This document shows positions 8,925-18,221 of a stretch of DNA of 64,000 nucleotides, in pieces. Positions within the stretch are counted from its first letter, which is position 1, and each line of letters opens with the position of its first letter. Under the pieces are notes generated by a model that was not told the origin of the DNA, ran no database searches, and saw only the letters and a list, made by a program, of their open reading frames with translations. Origin of the DNA: Caldilineae bacterium (GTDB taxonomy: Bacteria; Chloroflexota; Anaerolineae; Epilineales; Epilineaceae); contig JACKBJ010000016.1 of NCBI GenBank assembly GCA_020634625.1, forward strand, positions 1 through 64,000. Reading direction: 5' to 3'. The position numbers and the translations under genes are program-made.

Positions 8925-8962
8925 CCGGCGCCCGCGGGCTTCCCCCGGTCCGCGGGCGCCGG
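8925..8962 (+). terminator. Hairpin after the tail-tube gene
   Basis: A perfect 13-bp stem (8925-8937 with 8950-8962) with a 12-nt loop, without a T-run. Probably a partial terminator or an mRNA-stabilising hairpin at the 3' end of the tail-tube message. Confidence 0.55.
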
Positions 8963-9055
8963 CGCCGAGGCTGCCTCGAACGCCGCTGCCGATTGCTATC
9001 GATGAACACGACCGATGAACCCACTGACCGCTGCCACATCAGGAGTTGAACGACC

Positions 9056-9700
9056 ATGACCAAACGAACGACGATCCGGAAGCCCGACCTGGCCTCGCAG
9101 GCGCGACTCAAGGCCGACCAGCGGCAGCGCCAGATGCTCCGCAAGGGCGAGTTCCTGCGCAGCCAGGGGGCACCGGTGGTGCTGACCCAGCTGCCCTTCA
9201 ATGGCCTCACGGTCATGATCCGGCGCGTGGACCTGGTGGTCCTGGCCAGTTCCGGCTCCTGGCCCGAGCCCATCTCGAGCCGCGTCGCGCAGATGGTGCG
9301 CCTGACGCCGGGAGCCGAGGAGCACTACGCCACCGCCGAGCTCGAGCGGCAGTCGCTGGCTGCCTGCGCCGCGGTGGCCAAGGCATGCGTCGTCGTCCCG
9401 CCCGAGGCCTTCATGGCCGGCGAGATCGACGAGGCTCAGATCGACCTGCGGACGTTGAAGCCCTTCTTCGTCGATGAGGATCCGGACGAGGACCAGGTGA
9501 TCCTGCGCGTGCTCGAAGGCGAGCTCCTGCCGGCCGGTGAGGCCGCCGACGCCGGCGCCCTGCACCACCGCGACCTGGTGCACATCATGACCACCGCCTA
9601 CCTCCTGGGACCGGGCGGCCTGGGCAAGTTCTTTCGTGGACAAGACAGCGCTGTGGCGCAGCTGGCAGACCTGGCAGCAGCAGGGGATGCTGCCCAGTAG
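9056..9700 (+). CDS. Tail assembly chaperone, N-terminal (G-like) frame
   Basis: A 214-residue soluble protein between the tail-tube and tape-measure genes, the place of the lambda G/GT-type chaperones that coat the tape measure during tail assembly. It opens with a basic helix, then a compact domain with 'PFNGLTVMIRRVDLVVLASSG' type strands (~40-60) and an acidic C-terminal half. The second frame (9636-10133) overlaps its end in the +1 register. A slippery TTC-TTT-CGT lies at 9629-9637 (codons 192-194), so a longer fusion of about 358 residues may be made by +1 frameshifting. Confidence 0.65.
   Translation: MTKRTTIRKPDLASQARLKADQRQRQMLRKGEFLRSQGAPVVLTQLPFNGLTVMIRRVDLVVLASSGSWPEPISSRVAQMVRLTPGAEEHYATAELERQSLAACAAVAKACVVVPPEAFMAGEIDEAQIDLRTLKPFFVDEDPDEDQVILRVLEGELLPAGEAADAGALHHRDLVHIMTTAYLLGPGGLGKFFRGQDSAVAQLADLAAAGDAAQ
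9629..9637 (+). promoter_or_regulatory. Candidate +1 programmed frameshift site
   Basis: In the upstream frame the codons read TTC TTT CGT. A +1 slip of the Phe tRNA from TTT to TTC leads straight into GTG GAC AAG, the first codons of the downstream frame, which is open from 9591. Influenza A PA-X uses TCC TTT CGT in the same way. CGT is an uncommon Arg codon in this GC-rich DNA, which could cause the pause. Confidence 0.55.
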
Positions 9701-10133
9701 CCAGCTCGGCATCGACTACCCCTGGGTCGCCCAGGACCTCAACCGCGCCGTCGCGATGCTGGGAAGCCGGGTTCGCGAGGACTACGACAAGGCGCTCGAA
9801 GCCGAGCGTGAAGGCCGGACGACGGTCGACGAGAAGGGGCGAAAGAAGCGCCCGACGCTGACCGACGCCGAGCGGGACAACATCTGGGCTGAGGTCCATT
9901 CGCGAGTCGTGCGGGACAGGATCGTCTTCCACATCCGCAAGGTGCGCACCCAGAAGTCGGCCGGCGGCGGCGTGCTGGTAGCACCGACCGAAGACTGGAT
10001 CCGGATCGAGAAGCCGATCACTGGGGATCCGGACATCGACAATCGAAAGAACCGGGGCGAGCGCGTGGTCACCGACCTCGCCACCGGCAAGGTACTGGAA
10101 CATTGGAACGCTGACGGTGAAAGGGTGATGTAG
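9636..10133 (+). CDS. Tail assembly chaperone, C-terminal (T-like) frame
   Basis: A 165-codon frame overlapping the preceding chaperone frame by 65 nt. It opens with 'DKTALWRSWQTWQQQG', a Trp-rich segment like the T part of G/GT chaperones, followed by a basic, charged tail. The only early start codon is a GTG at 9636 with no Shine-Dalgarno, which favours expression as a +1 frameshift fusion rather than alone. The tape-measure gene starts 3 nt after its stop. Confidence 0.6.
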   Translation: MDKTALWRSWQTWQQQGMLPSSQLGIDYPWVAQDLNRAVAMLGSRVREDYDKALEAEREGRTTVDEKGRKKRPTLTDAERDNIWAEVHSRVVRDRIVFHIRKVRTQKSAGGGVLVAPTEDWIRIEKPITGDPDIDNRKNRGERVVTDLATGKVLEHWNADGERVM

Positions 10134-10136
10134 CGC

Positions 10137-13100
10137 GTGGCTGATCTCGTCTTCACAACCGCAATCGAATACGAGGACGGCGGCCTGTCCGATGGCAACC
10201 GCGATCTGGCCAGGTTCGTCGCCAGCGCGGACGACATGGGCACGGCCGCCGACAAGGCAGCGCGATCGGCGAGCAAGGCCGAGAGCGCGCTGTCCGGCGT
10301 CGGGGCGGAGGCGAAGGACGCTGGCGCCGGCCTGGTCCGGCTCGAGTCCGATGTGGACGGCGCCTCGGCAGCGCTGGACGACGCGGTCCAGAGCGCGGCG
10401 CGGACGGCCGCCGGCTTCGGTGACACCGAGACGGCGGCCGAAGGCCTCGGCGGCCGCTTCGCCGGCCTGCGCGAGGGCCTCGGCGGGCTCGGCGAAGGCT
10501 TCGACGCCGGCAAGCTCGGCGCGGACTCGATGCTGGGGCCGATCAAGGGGCTGGCCACGGACGGCCTGCCCGGCCTGACCAGCGGCCTGGGCGATGCCGT
10601 CAAGGGTGCCTTCAGCTTCGATGCCGGGATGGGCGGCCTGATCAAGACGCTCGGCATCGGGGGTCCTGGTGTCGTGGCACTGGGCATCGCCGTCGCCGGC
10701 CTGGCCGCATCGTTCGCCGTCGGCATCAAGGGCGCACTGGATCTGGACAACGCCATCAACACGGCGACGGCGAAGTTCGGCCTGGCTGCCGAGGAGGCGC
10801 AGGCCCTGGGCGCCGTCGGGCGTGACGTCTTCGAGAACAACTGGTACGAGTCGATCCAGCAGGCGACGGTGGCCGCCGGCCAGCTGCGGGCCGTCGTTGG
10901 CGACATCGGCTCGGCCGGCCTGTCCGAGCTGACCCAGCAGGCGGCTGCCTTGGAGCAAGTCTTCGAGATCCCGATCGAGGACACCGGCCGGCTCCTGCAG
11001 GGCATGGAGCGGTTCGGGATCGAGGGGCAGCGCTCCCTGGACCTCCTGGCGGTCTCGATCCAGCGCACCGGTGACCCGGCCGATGACCTGCTGGACACCT
11101 TCTACGAGTACGGCGGCCAGTTCGAGCAGCTCGGCTTCAGTGCCGAGGACATGGCGCAGACGCTCGTGAGCGGGCTCGAGGCGGGTGCCTTCAGCGCCGA
11201 CAAGGTCGGCGACACTGTGAAGGAGTTCGGGATCCGTCTGCGGGAGGGTACCGACGCGACCCGCGAGGGTCTGGCGCTCCTGGACGCAGATCTCGCGACA
11301 CTGCCCGATCAGTTCCTGGCCGGCGAGATCTCGGGCAAGGAGGCCTTCGCGCGGGTCCAGCAGGCGATGCAGGACTTCGAGGGCGAGATCCCGGGCCAGG
11401 TGCTGGCCGACGTCTTCGGCGGCCCTGGCGAGGACCTGACGGCCGGCGTGATCGCGCAGTTGTCGATCGTGGGAAGCGAGCTCGAGGGCATCGAGGGCAG
11501 CGCCCTGGCGGCCGGCGACGCGATCAATAGCAACATCGGCTCGGCCGTGAGCGGCCTGAAGCGCGTGGCGTCGGGCGTGTTCATCGACCTCTTCGGCCCC
11601 TTCCTCTCGGAGATCAAGGGGCCGGTGATCGACTCGCTGAACCGGCTCCGAGGCCTGGTGGAGGGCTTCCGGGAGACCAACAGCTTCGAGTTTCTCCGGC
11701 TCAGCGCAAGCGCCCTGGCCAAGATCCTCGGCGTCACGGTGGACGTCGTGCTCAAGCTGGTCGAGGGTCTGGCGACCATCACGACGGTCGTGGCGGGTCT
11801 ACCCTTCGAAGCGCTGTCGGCCGGCGCCCTCGGCCTAGGTCGTGCGCTCGGCCTGCTGCCCGAGAAGGGAGATGAGGCCGCGGACGCGCTGGCTGGCACC
11901 GGGGATGCAGCGGCCGAGGCCGGGTCCAAGGCAGAGGAAGGCGCAGCGCGAGTCGAGAAGAGCGCCACGGCCTTCGAACGGCTCAGCGCCCAGCTTGATG
12001 CCGGGGGCGTCAGCGCATCCAATTTCGGCGCAGATCTTTTGAAGGCGGCCGAGGCCGGGGAGATCACCGAAGACGAGCTGGCCTCGCTCTCGTCGCGGCT
12101 CGCCGGCCTGGCCGAGCAGACCTCGGGCGACTTCGCCAAGTTCGGAATCACCCTCGACTTCGAGACCCTGGGCGACCCGGAGGCCCTGCAGCAGGCGATC
12201 TCCGACGCAATGTCCGGCGGCTTCGAGGACCGGCAGGAGCAGTTGCGGGAGCTGCTGGAAGGCGAAGAGCAGTTCCAGCAAGATCGAGCCGCCGTGGTGG
12301 CAGACAACGCGGCGCGGCTGCGAGAGGCCGAGGAGCAGAACGCCGAGGACCTGGCCAAGGCGCGTGAAAAGGCGGCCAGCGCCGAGACCGACGCTCAGCG
12401 CCAAGCGGCGACCGAGTCGATCGCCGACGCAGAGTCGGCTGCGGCCGAGCGCCTGCAGGTCACGCAGACCGAGAACGCACAGCGCCTTGCCGATCTCGAG
12501 TCGAGCTTCGCGGCGGAGCAGGAAGCGCGGCGTGAGGCCATCGCACAGGCGACGATCGACCAGACGCTGCAACTTGTCCGCCTCGGGGAGGTCAGCCAGG
12601 AGCAGGCCGAGCTGATCTTCGGCTCGCTCAAGGAGGCCTTCCCGGGTGCCGAGGTCTTCGACCCGACGCTGCAGGCGACGCTCGAGTTCGAAGGAGCGCT
12701 CGGCAAGGCGTTCAAGGGCGGAGTCGATGAGGCTGTGGCGCTCGGCGACGCCGCCCGGAATCTGGACGACTCGCTGCATGAGTCGGCGGCGGCAGCTGAG
12801 GACGCCGAGGCCGCGCTGGTGAAGAACTTCCAGAACGCCAGGGCCGAGGCCGAGGCGCTCTCCGAGGTGCGCGTGGCACCGAGCTTCGATGACGCGATCG
12901 AGGCGGGGCGTGGCTACAGCGAAGCCCAGCTGGCGGTAGACCAGGGCATCATCGAGTCGAGCGGCCTGCGCGCGGCGGCGACCGAGGAGAGCTTGGCTCG
13001 TGAAAGCGATGCCGGCGCGGCTGCCCTCGCCCTCGGCAGCGCGGTCGCAGACGAGCTTCGCAGCATGAACGAGGGCCTGTCGCTCTCCGGCCTCGACCGG

Positions 13101-16100
13101 GCTGATGCGACGGAGGAGGCGCTGGGTCGCGAGAACGCCGCACGGCAAGGGGCGTCCAGCGAGGCCCTGGTTGCCGCAGGCGAGATCGAGACCGGCAACG
13201 AACGCGTCCGTGTCAGCGCCGACGAAACCGCCTCCGCGGTCGAAGATGCCGGCGGACGCCTGGGCGGCTCCTACGCCGGCGCCGCGGCGACGTTCAAGGG
13301 CCAGACGGCCGACATCGCGTCTGCCTACGACACCGCCGCCAAGAACATCACCGGCGGCCAGCGCGACGTCCTGGCCGCGATCGAGTCGACCAACCCGGCG
13401 CTCTCGGGCCAGGCCCGGAGCCTCCAGGAGCTGGAGGCCGCCTCGGCACGTGCCAAGGACGCTAGGGTGCGCGGGGAGGAGGATGCGTCGGAGGCGGCGC
13501 AGGCCGGCGCATCGGACGTCGACTCCGCGCTGTCCGGCGTTCGCGACAGCCTCGATCAGACCTCGACCCTCGTCGAGGACTACGCTGCGCTGCTCGACGA
13601 GGTGCCGCCGCTGGTGGAGACGGAGTTCACCTTCGACGGCCTCGTGACCGGTATCGCGCTCGTGACCCAGCTGCAGAAGGAGATCCTCGAAGCGCAGCGG
13701 ATCGCAGCTCTCGGCGTGCCGCTGGAAGTCACCGCGCCTCCGGTAGCGCCCCCCGCACCCCGGCCGCCTGGTGGACCCGGAGTCCCGCCGGACTCGTTCC
13801 AGCCACCGGAAGATCTGGGGCTACCGCCCGACTTCTTCGTGCCGCCGGCCGACTCGCTCGTGGGCGAAGTCCTGGACGGCGGACTCGGCCGAGCCATCGA
13901 CGCCCTGGCGGAGTCGATCGACGATCTCGGCCAGAGCGGCTCGAGCGTCGCCGGCCTGGACGACGAGATGCAGGGGCTGCTAGACGATCTGGAGCGAGCC
14001 GCTGCGGCGGCCTTGAAGGCGAAGGGCGAATTGGATGCCTTCGGCGGGACCGTCGAGACCATCCTGGGTTTCTTGGATGCCGGGCCCGGCCAGGCCGGCT
14101 TCGCGGGGATCGCGGCGCTATTCGATGCGACCCGGCTCGACGAGGCCGGCGAGGCCTTCCGCAAGCTCATCGAGGCTGCCGACCTGGCCAGCGCCGAGCA
14201 GGCGCGGGGCCTCCTGCCGGGTCTGGACATCGACGCCCTCATCGCCGGCGCCGGCCTGGGCGTCAAGTCGCTCGATGAGTTGGAGCAGAAGCTGCGCAGC
14301 CTCTCCGACTCGCCCGAGCAGCAGCTCGAGCTCTGGGACCAGGTCGTCGCGGTCTTCGAGAAGGACCTGCTCCCGCAGCTGGGTGAGTACCGGGAACGCC
14401 TAGACAAGCTCGACAACGACAAGAGCCTGCCGGGCGGCGTCTCGCGGGTGGTGACCGAGGAGTTCAAGCGGCTGCACGGTCTTCAGGAGAGCCTGAACTT
14501 CTTCATCGAGCAGATGGGTAGCGCGACCGATCGGCAGGCCGAGACGCTGAAGCGGCTGTCGGACGCCTACAAGGAGGCCGAGGCCGAGGCTGCCCGAGCC
14601 CTGAAGGCCGCTCAGGACTACATCAAGGAGCGCCAGAAGCAGGTGATCGACGCCGAGAAGGCGATCCACAAGGAGCGCATGCGGCTCCTGGACAAGGAGA
14701 TCGAGCGGCAGACCGATCGCTTCGAGGATGAACTGGACTTCCTGGATGAGCGGAAGAAGGCCCTCGAGGAGCAGCGCGACTTGGCCGAAGAGGCCCACGA
14801 AGAGCGCCTGGCCCAGCTGGACGAAGAGCGCGACGCGGTTCTGGCGCGGCTGGATCCGCTCGACGACGACATCGAGGAGATCGAGCGGCGAATCCGGGCG
14901 ATGAAGCTGGCCGAGCTCGAAGGCATCGAGGGCTCGGCCGAGGCTGCGGTCGAGTCGGTGACTGCCCTGCAGATCCTGCTCACCAAGATCCAGAAGGAGA
15001 CGCTGGAGCGAGGGCGCTTCGACATCTCGCGGCGCATCGCCCTGACCACTGCCGAGCAGGCCGAGCTCGAGGATGCCATCGCGTCCGGCCAGATCGACGA
15101 GCTGATCCGCACCGGAATCCTCGACGAGAGGGCCGGGCGGCTGGCGAAGATCGCGGCCGCCGGTGGCCGGCTGCGGCCTGACCAGCTGCTGGCGATCCTG
15201 GAGGCCATCGGGGAGAAGGAGGATGAAGCAGGCTCGGCGGCCGAGACCGCGCTCGAGCAGGAAGAGCGGAGGCTCGAGATCCTCCGGCTTCGGCGCCAGG
15301 TGCAGGAAGATGCGCTGCAGGAAGAGCTCGACGGCATCGAAGAGCGGCGCCGGCGAGAGGAGTTGAGCTTCGAGCGCGAGAGTGACTACTGGGACGACCG
15401 GATCGCCGCGGTTGATGCCGCCCGCGAGCGCGTGCGCGAGAGCTACGACGACTACAAGGCAGCCATCGATCGGATGAAGGACGCCGAGGCCGAGCGCCAC
15501 GAGGCCCGCGTCGATCAGATCAACCGCGAACACGCCCTGGAGCTCCTTCGCCTCGGCAAGACCGAGGCCGAGGTGCGCGACATCCTCGCCGAGCAGGAGG
15601 CCCAGGCCGAACGGATCGCCGCCGAAGCCCGGGAGCGCTTCCGCCAGCAGATGGCCGACCTCCAGGCCGAGCGAGAGCGGCTGCGCGAAGAGCGTGAAGA
15701 GCTCCGCCGGCGAGCTCGAGACATTTTCGTGCCGCTACCAGCGCCCGTCCCGCCGACCGATCCGGGTCTGCCGATCCCACCCCCACAGCCTCCTGGCTCG
15801 ACGACCTTTGGAGGCTTCGGTGGCTTCGGGGCCTTCAGCACCGACACGACCGACTCGGGTGGAGCGCCGCCCCCTGGCGAGCTGCTCACCATGCTCGACG
15901 ACCTTGGACGCGCCGCGGCCGGCCTCGACTTCGCGCCGGCCGAGGCCGGGATCGAGCGGGTCCACAGTCGGATGCAGGACGTGGCCGAGCTCGCGCGAGA
16001 GATCGAGGACACCTTCCTGGCGGACCTGGCCGGCGGCCGGACCCAGATCGAGGTCCGCGACAACCGGGTGCTGATCGAGGCCGTGAACGTGTCGCCTGAC

Positions 16101-16142
16101 GACCCCATCTCCACGCTGCTCGACCCCAGGCGGAGGAGGTAG
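10137..16142 (+). CDS. Tail tape measure protein (2001 aa)
   Basis: By far the largest gene of the block. It sets tail length and probably helps DNA enter the host cell. Visible parts: helical N-terminus (~1-160), a hydrophobic segment (~175-205) leading into a TP901-type core (~205-420) with regular 'ETGRLLQGMERFG'-like helices, a second hydrophobic region (~520-570), coiled coil (~700-800), a Pro-rich hinge (~1200-1235), long charged coiled coils (~1480-1620 and ~1690-1860), and a Pro/Gly-rich stretch before the end (~1865-1905). GTG start with AAAGGGTG upstream, 3 nt after the chaperone stop. At about 0.15 nm per residue it predicts a tail of roughly 300 nm. Confidence 0.88.
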   Translation: MADLVFTTAIEYEDGGLSDGNRDLARFVASADDMGTAADKAARSASKAESALSGVGAEAKDAGAGLVRLESDVDGASAALDDAVQSAARTAAGFGDTETAAEGLGGRFAGLREGLGGLGEGFDAGKLGADSMLGPIKGLATDGLPGLTSGLGDAVKGAFSFDAGMGGLIKTLGIGGPGVVALGIAVAGLAASFAVGIKGALDLDNAINTATAKFGLAAEEAQALGAVGRDVFENNWYESIQQATVAAGQLRAVVGDIGSAGLSELTQQAAALEQVFEIPIEDTGRLLQGMERFGIEGQRSLDLLAVSIQRTGDPADDLLDTFYEYGGQFEQLGFSAEDMAQTLVSGLEAGAFSADKVGDTVKEFGIRLREGTDATREGLALLDADLATLPDQFLAGEISGKEAFARVQQAMQDFEGEIPGQVLADVFGGPGEDLTAGVIAQLSIVGSELEGIEGSALAAGDAINSNIGSAVSGLKRVASGVFIDLFGPFLSEIKGPVIDSLNRLRGLVEGFRETNSFEFLRLSASALAKILGVTVDVVLKLVEGLATITTVVAGLPFEALSAGALGLGRALGLLPEKGDEAADALAGTGDAAAEAGSKAEEGAARVEKSATAFERLSAQLDAGGVSASNFGADLLKAAEAGEITEDELASLSSRLAGLAEQTSGDFAKFGITLDFETLGDPEALQQAISDAMSGGFEDRQEQLRELLEGEEQFQQDRAAVVADNAARLREAEEQNAEDLAKAREKAASAETDAQRQAATESIADAESAAAERLQVTQTENAQRLADLESSFAAEQEARREAIAQATIDQTLQLVRLGEVSQEQAELIFGSLKEAFPGAEVFDPTLQATLEFEGALGKAFKGGVDEAVALGDAARNLDDSLHESAAAAEDAEAALVKNFQNARAEAEALSEVRVAPSFDDAIEAGRGYSEAQLAVDQGIIESSGLRAAATEESLARESDAGAAALALGSAVADELRSMNEGLSLSGLDRADATEEALGRENAARQGASSEALVAAGEIETGNERVRVSADETASAVEDAGGRLGGSYAGAAATFKGQTADIASAYDTAAKNITGGQRDVLAAIESTNPALSGQARSLQELEAASARAKDARVRGEEDASEAAQAGASDVDSALSGVRDSLDQTSTLVEDYAALLDEVPPLVETEFTFDGLVTGIALVTQLQKEILEAQRIAALGVPLEVTAPPVAPPAPRPPGGPGVPPDSFQPPEDLGLPPDFFVPPADSLVGEVLDGGLGRAIDALAESIDDLGQSGSSVAGLDDEMQGLLDDLERAAAAALKAKGELDAFGGTVETILGFLDAGPGQAGFAGIAALFDATRLDEAGEAFRKLIEAADLASAEQARGLLPGLDIDALIAGAGLGVKSLDELEQKLRSLSDSPEQQLELWDQVVAVFEKDLLPQLGEYRERLDKLDNDKSLPGGVSRVVTEEFKRLHGLQESLNFFIEQMGSATDRQAETLKRLSDAYKEAEAEAARALKAAQDYIKERQKQVIDAEKAIHKERMRLLDKEIERQTDRFEDELDFLDERKKALEEQRDLAEEAHEERLAQLDEERDAVLARLDPLDDDIEEIERRIRAMKLAELEGIEGSAEAAVESVTALQILLTKIQKETLERGRFDISRRIALTTAEQAELEDAIASGQIDELIRTGILDERAGRLAKIAAAGGRLRPDQLLAILEAIGEKEDEAGSAAETALEQEERRLEILRLRRQVQEDALQEELDGIEERRRREELSFERESDYWDDRIAAVDAARERVRESYDDYKAAIDRMKDAEAERHEARVDQINREHALELLRLGKTEAEVRDILAEQEAQAERIAAEARERFRQQMADLQAERERLREEREELRRRARDIFVPLPAPVPPTDPGLPIPPPQPPGSTTFGGFGGFGAFSTDTTDSGGAPPPGELLTMLDDLGRAAAGLDFAPAEAGIERVHSRMQDVAELAREIEDTFLADLAGGRTQIEVRDNRVLIEAVNVSPDDPISTLLDPRRRR

Positions 16143-16145
16143 GCC

Positions 16146-18221
16146 ATGGCCGACTACGACCTCGTCCGCGTCTGTGGGATCGACCTGAGCGTGGAGACCT
16201 GGGTCGACATGATGACGATGACGCCCGGCCTGCGCGGCGCTTTCTCCGGGCGCTCCAACAGCTTCACGCAGCTGACGGGCGGCCCCAGCCTCTCGGGGCG
16301 GACGACGGGCAGCCGCAAGCTCGACATCTTGTGCCAGCTCCAGGAGCCCTTCGCCGGCCACTACGAGAAGCTGATCGGGCTGATCTTCGGCTCGGGGCTC
16401 GAGGCCGGCTGCCCGGACCCATCTTCGGGCAAGATCGCCTGCGAGCTGGTCTACGAAGTGGGCGGTGCCAGCCGCGTGCTAGAGGTGGCGCCGCAGGGCA
16501 TCGCCCCGCATCCGGGGAACCAAGCCTCTGGCGACTGCGCGGAGAGCGGCTGGTACGTGCTCTCGGTCGAGCTTGCCAGCCGGCTTCCCTACAGCGAGAA
16601 CGAGACCGTCACCGGGCCGGACGCAACGCCGGCGTCGGTGACCGTGCCGGTGGCCGGCAGCGGCGCCAGCCCGCGAGTTGAGTACTGTCTCGAGGCCACC
16701 ACCCAGAAGCCGGCCGCCAACGGAGCACGCTACCGCCAGCGCTTCACCGTGATCAACCGGGCGGCTCGGGCATGGGTGAACCGGCCGGTGTGCGTGACCT
16801 TCAACCACGCTGCCGAGGTCAGCGCTGGGCCGGCTCGGTCGCTGGCCAGCGGCAACGACGTACACCTGCTCCAGCACGGCCGAGACATCCCGCGCGAGTC
16901 GGGGAACTGGAACGCTGCCGGGACGAAGGTCTGGGGACGCATCAGCCTGCCGGCCGCTCGATGGTGGGAGGTGCAGGACTACTCGGCCGGCACCGGCGAG
17001 ATCTGCCTGTGCCCGCAGGCGGGTCCACTGCCGGCCGTAGGCAGCTGGATCGCGGCCTACGACTCCGGCTCGGGCGAGTGCGAGGTCATGCGCGTCACGG
17101 CTCGCGACACCAAGCGCGGCTGTATCTCCGTCGACCGCGGCTTGCGGGACACGACCGCTCGGGCCAACGCTGCCGACAACCGGCTCTGGTCCGTCTCGCC
17201 GGCCGGCTTCCTGGACCTTCTCTGGGGGCAGACGAGTGCGACTGCCCCGGCCTGCCCCTTCGGTGACCGGGCCCCGATCTTCGACCTCGCTGCCAGCGAC
17301 AACGGGGTCTGGGACTACGGCAACCAGTACTACGAGGGCCTGGCGTCCGGGGTCATCGACGCTCGCCACGACCGAGGCGGGGCCCTCATCCCGCGGGCCC
17401 TCGGGCAGTACGACCGCGAGCGTTACCGCGGTGACGGCGACCAGTACTGGCGCTACATCGCCAAGGACAACGGCACGCCGGCCATCGCTTTCGGCCTGGA
17501 GTACCAGCCGGCCGGCCCGGCAGCCGGCCGTGACATCTACGATCGCTGGGACCTGATCTCGCCGGTCGGGATCTGCCAGTACGACTACAGCTGGGCAGTA
17601 GCTGGGCTGCGCTACGGACTGACCGGCTCGCCCATCAAGGTGGGCCGGCTGAGCGTCCACCACGTCGATGGCAGCGGCAACGACGTCGTGGCCAAGGAGC
17701 TTGACCTCGACGTGACCGCGGGCTCGGGGGCCGTGAGCGAGGGCCCGGATGCGCCGGTACACACCCTCTCATGGCGCATCGAGCCCTTCGACCGGACCCT
17801 CTTCAGCGCAGGGACGGGAGCGGCCATCGAGCCGGCTTCGGGTGCTGGATTCGCCATCTACAACCTCATCGCAACCTTCTGCCCGGACGAGACCCCGATC
17901 ATCTGCGGTGAGGGGACCCTCGAGAGCGTCTACCGGTTCGGCACGCCGACAGATCCGGCCGTGCTGGCCACGGGCGCCGGCCAGGTCGAGCTCTGCGGCA
18001 TCGTGATCCCGGTGGGGGCCGCGCTCTGCCTCGACGCCCTGACCGGCGAGGTGACCGACGGAGAGTTGGGCCTGGCGCACCTGACGCGCGGGCGAGTGCC
18101 GCTGCTGCCGCCTGACCTGGCGGCCTATCCCGCGGCTGGGACCACGGACGTGACCTTCACCGAGATCGATAGCATCGGCCTCGAGATGACGGTCACACAC
18201 CGGGACGTGTTCCCATCATGA
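16146..18221 (+). CDS. Distal tail / minor tail protein
   Basis: A 691-residue beta-rich protein that follows the tape measure by 3 nt and overlaps the next gene by ATGA. Position fits a distal tail (Dit-like) or other tail-tip protein, though it is longer than usual Dit proteins (~250-350). The middle is rich in Gly, Trp and Tyr, as in tail-tip domains that bind sugars. There are more than ten Cys residues. I recognise no enzyme motif. Confidence 0.6.
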   Translation: MADYDLVRVCGIDLSVETWVDMMTMTPGLRGAFSGRSNSFTQLTGGPSLSGRTTGSRKLDILCQLQEPFAGHYEKLIGLIFGSGLEAGCPDPSSGKIACELVYEVGGASRVLEVAPQGIAPHPGNQASGDCAESGWYVLSVELASRLPYSENETVTGPDATPASVTVPVAGSGASPRVEYCLEATTQKPAANGARYRQRFTVINRAARAWVNRPVCVTFNHAAEVSAGPARSLASGNDVHLLQHGRDIPRESGNWNAAGTKVWGRISLPAARWWEVQDYSAGTGEICLCPQAGPLPAVGSWIAAYDSGSGECEVMRVTARDTKRGCISVDRGLRDTTARANAADNRLWSVSPAGFLDLLWGQTSATAPACPFGDRAPIFDLAASDNGVWDYGNQYYEGLASGVIDARHDRGGALIPRALGQYDRERYRGDGDQYWRYIAKDNGTPAIAFGLEYQPAGPAAGRDIYDRWDLISPVGICQYDYSWAVAGLRYGLTGSPIKVGRLSVHHVDGSGNDVVAKELDLDVTAGSGAVSEGPDAPVHTLSWRIEPFDRTLFSAGTGAAIEPASGAGFAIYNLIATFCPDETPIICGEGTLESVYRFGTPTDPAVLATGAGQVELCGIVIPVGAALCLDALTGEVTDGELGLAHLTRGRVPLLPPDLAAYPAAGTTDVTFTEIDSIGLEMTVTHRDVFPS

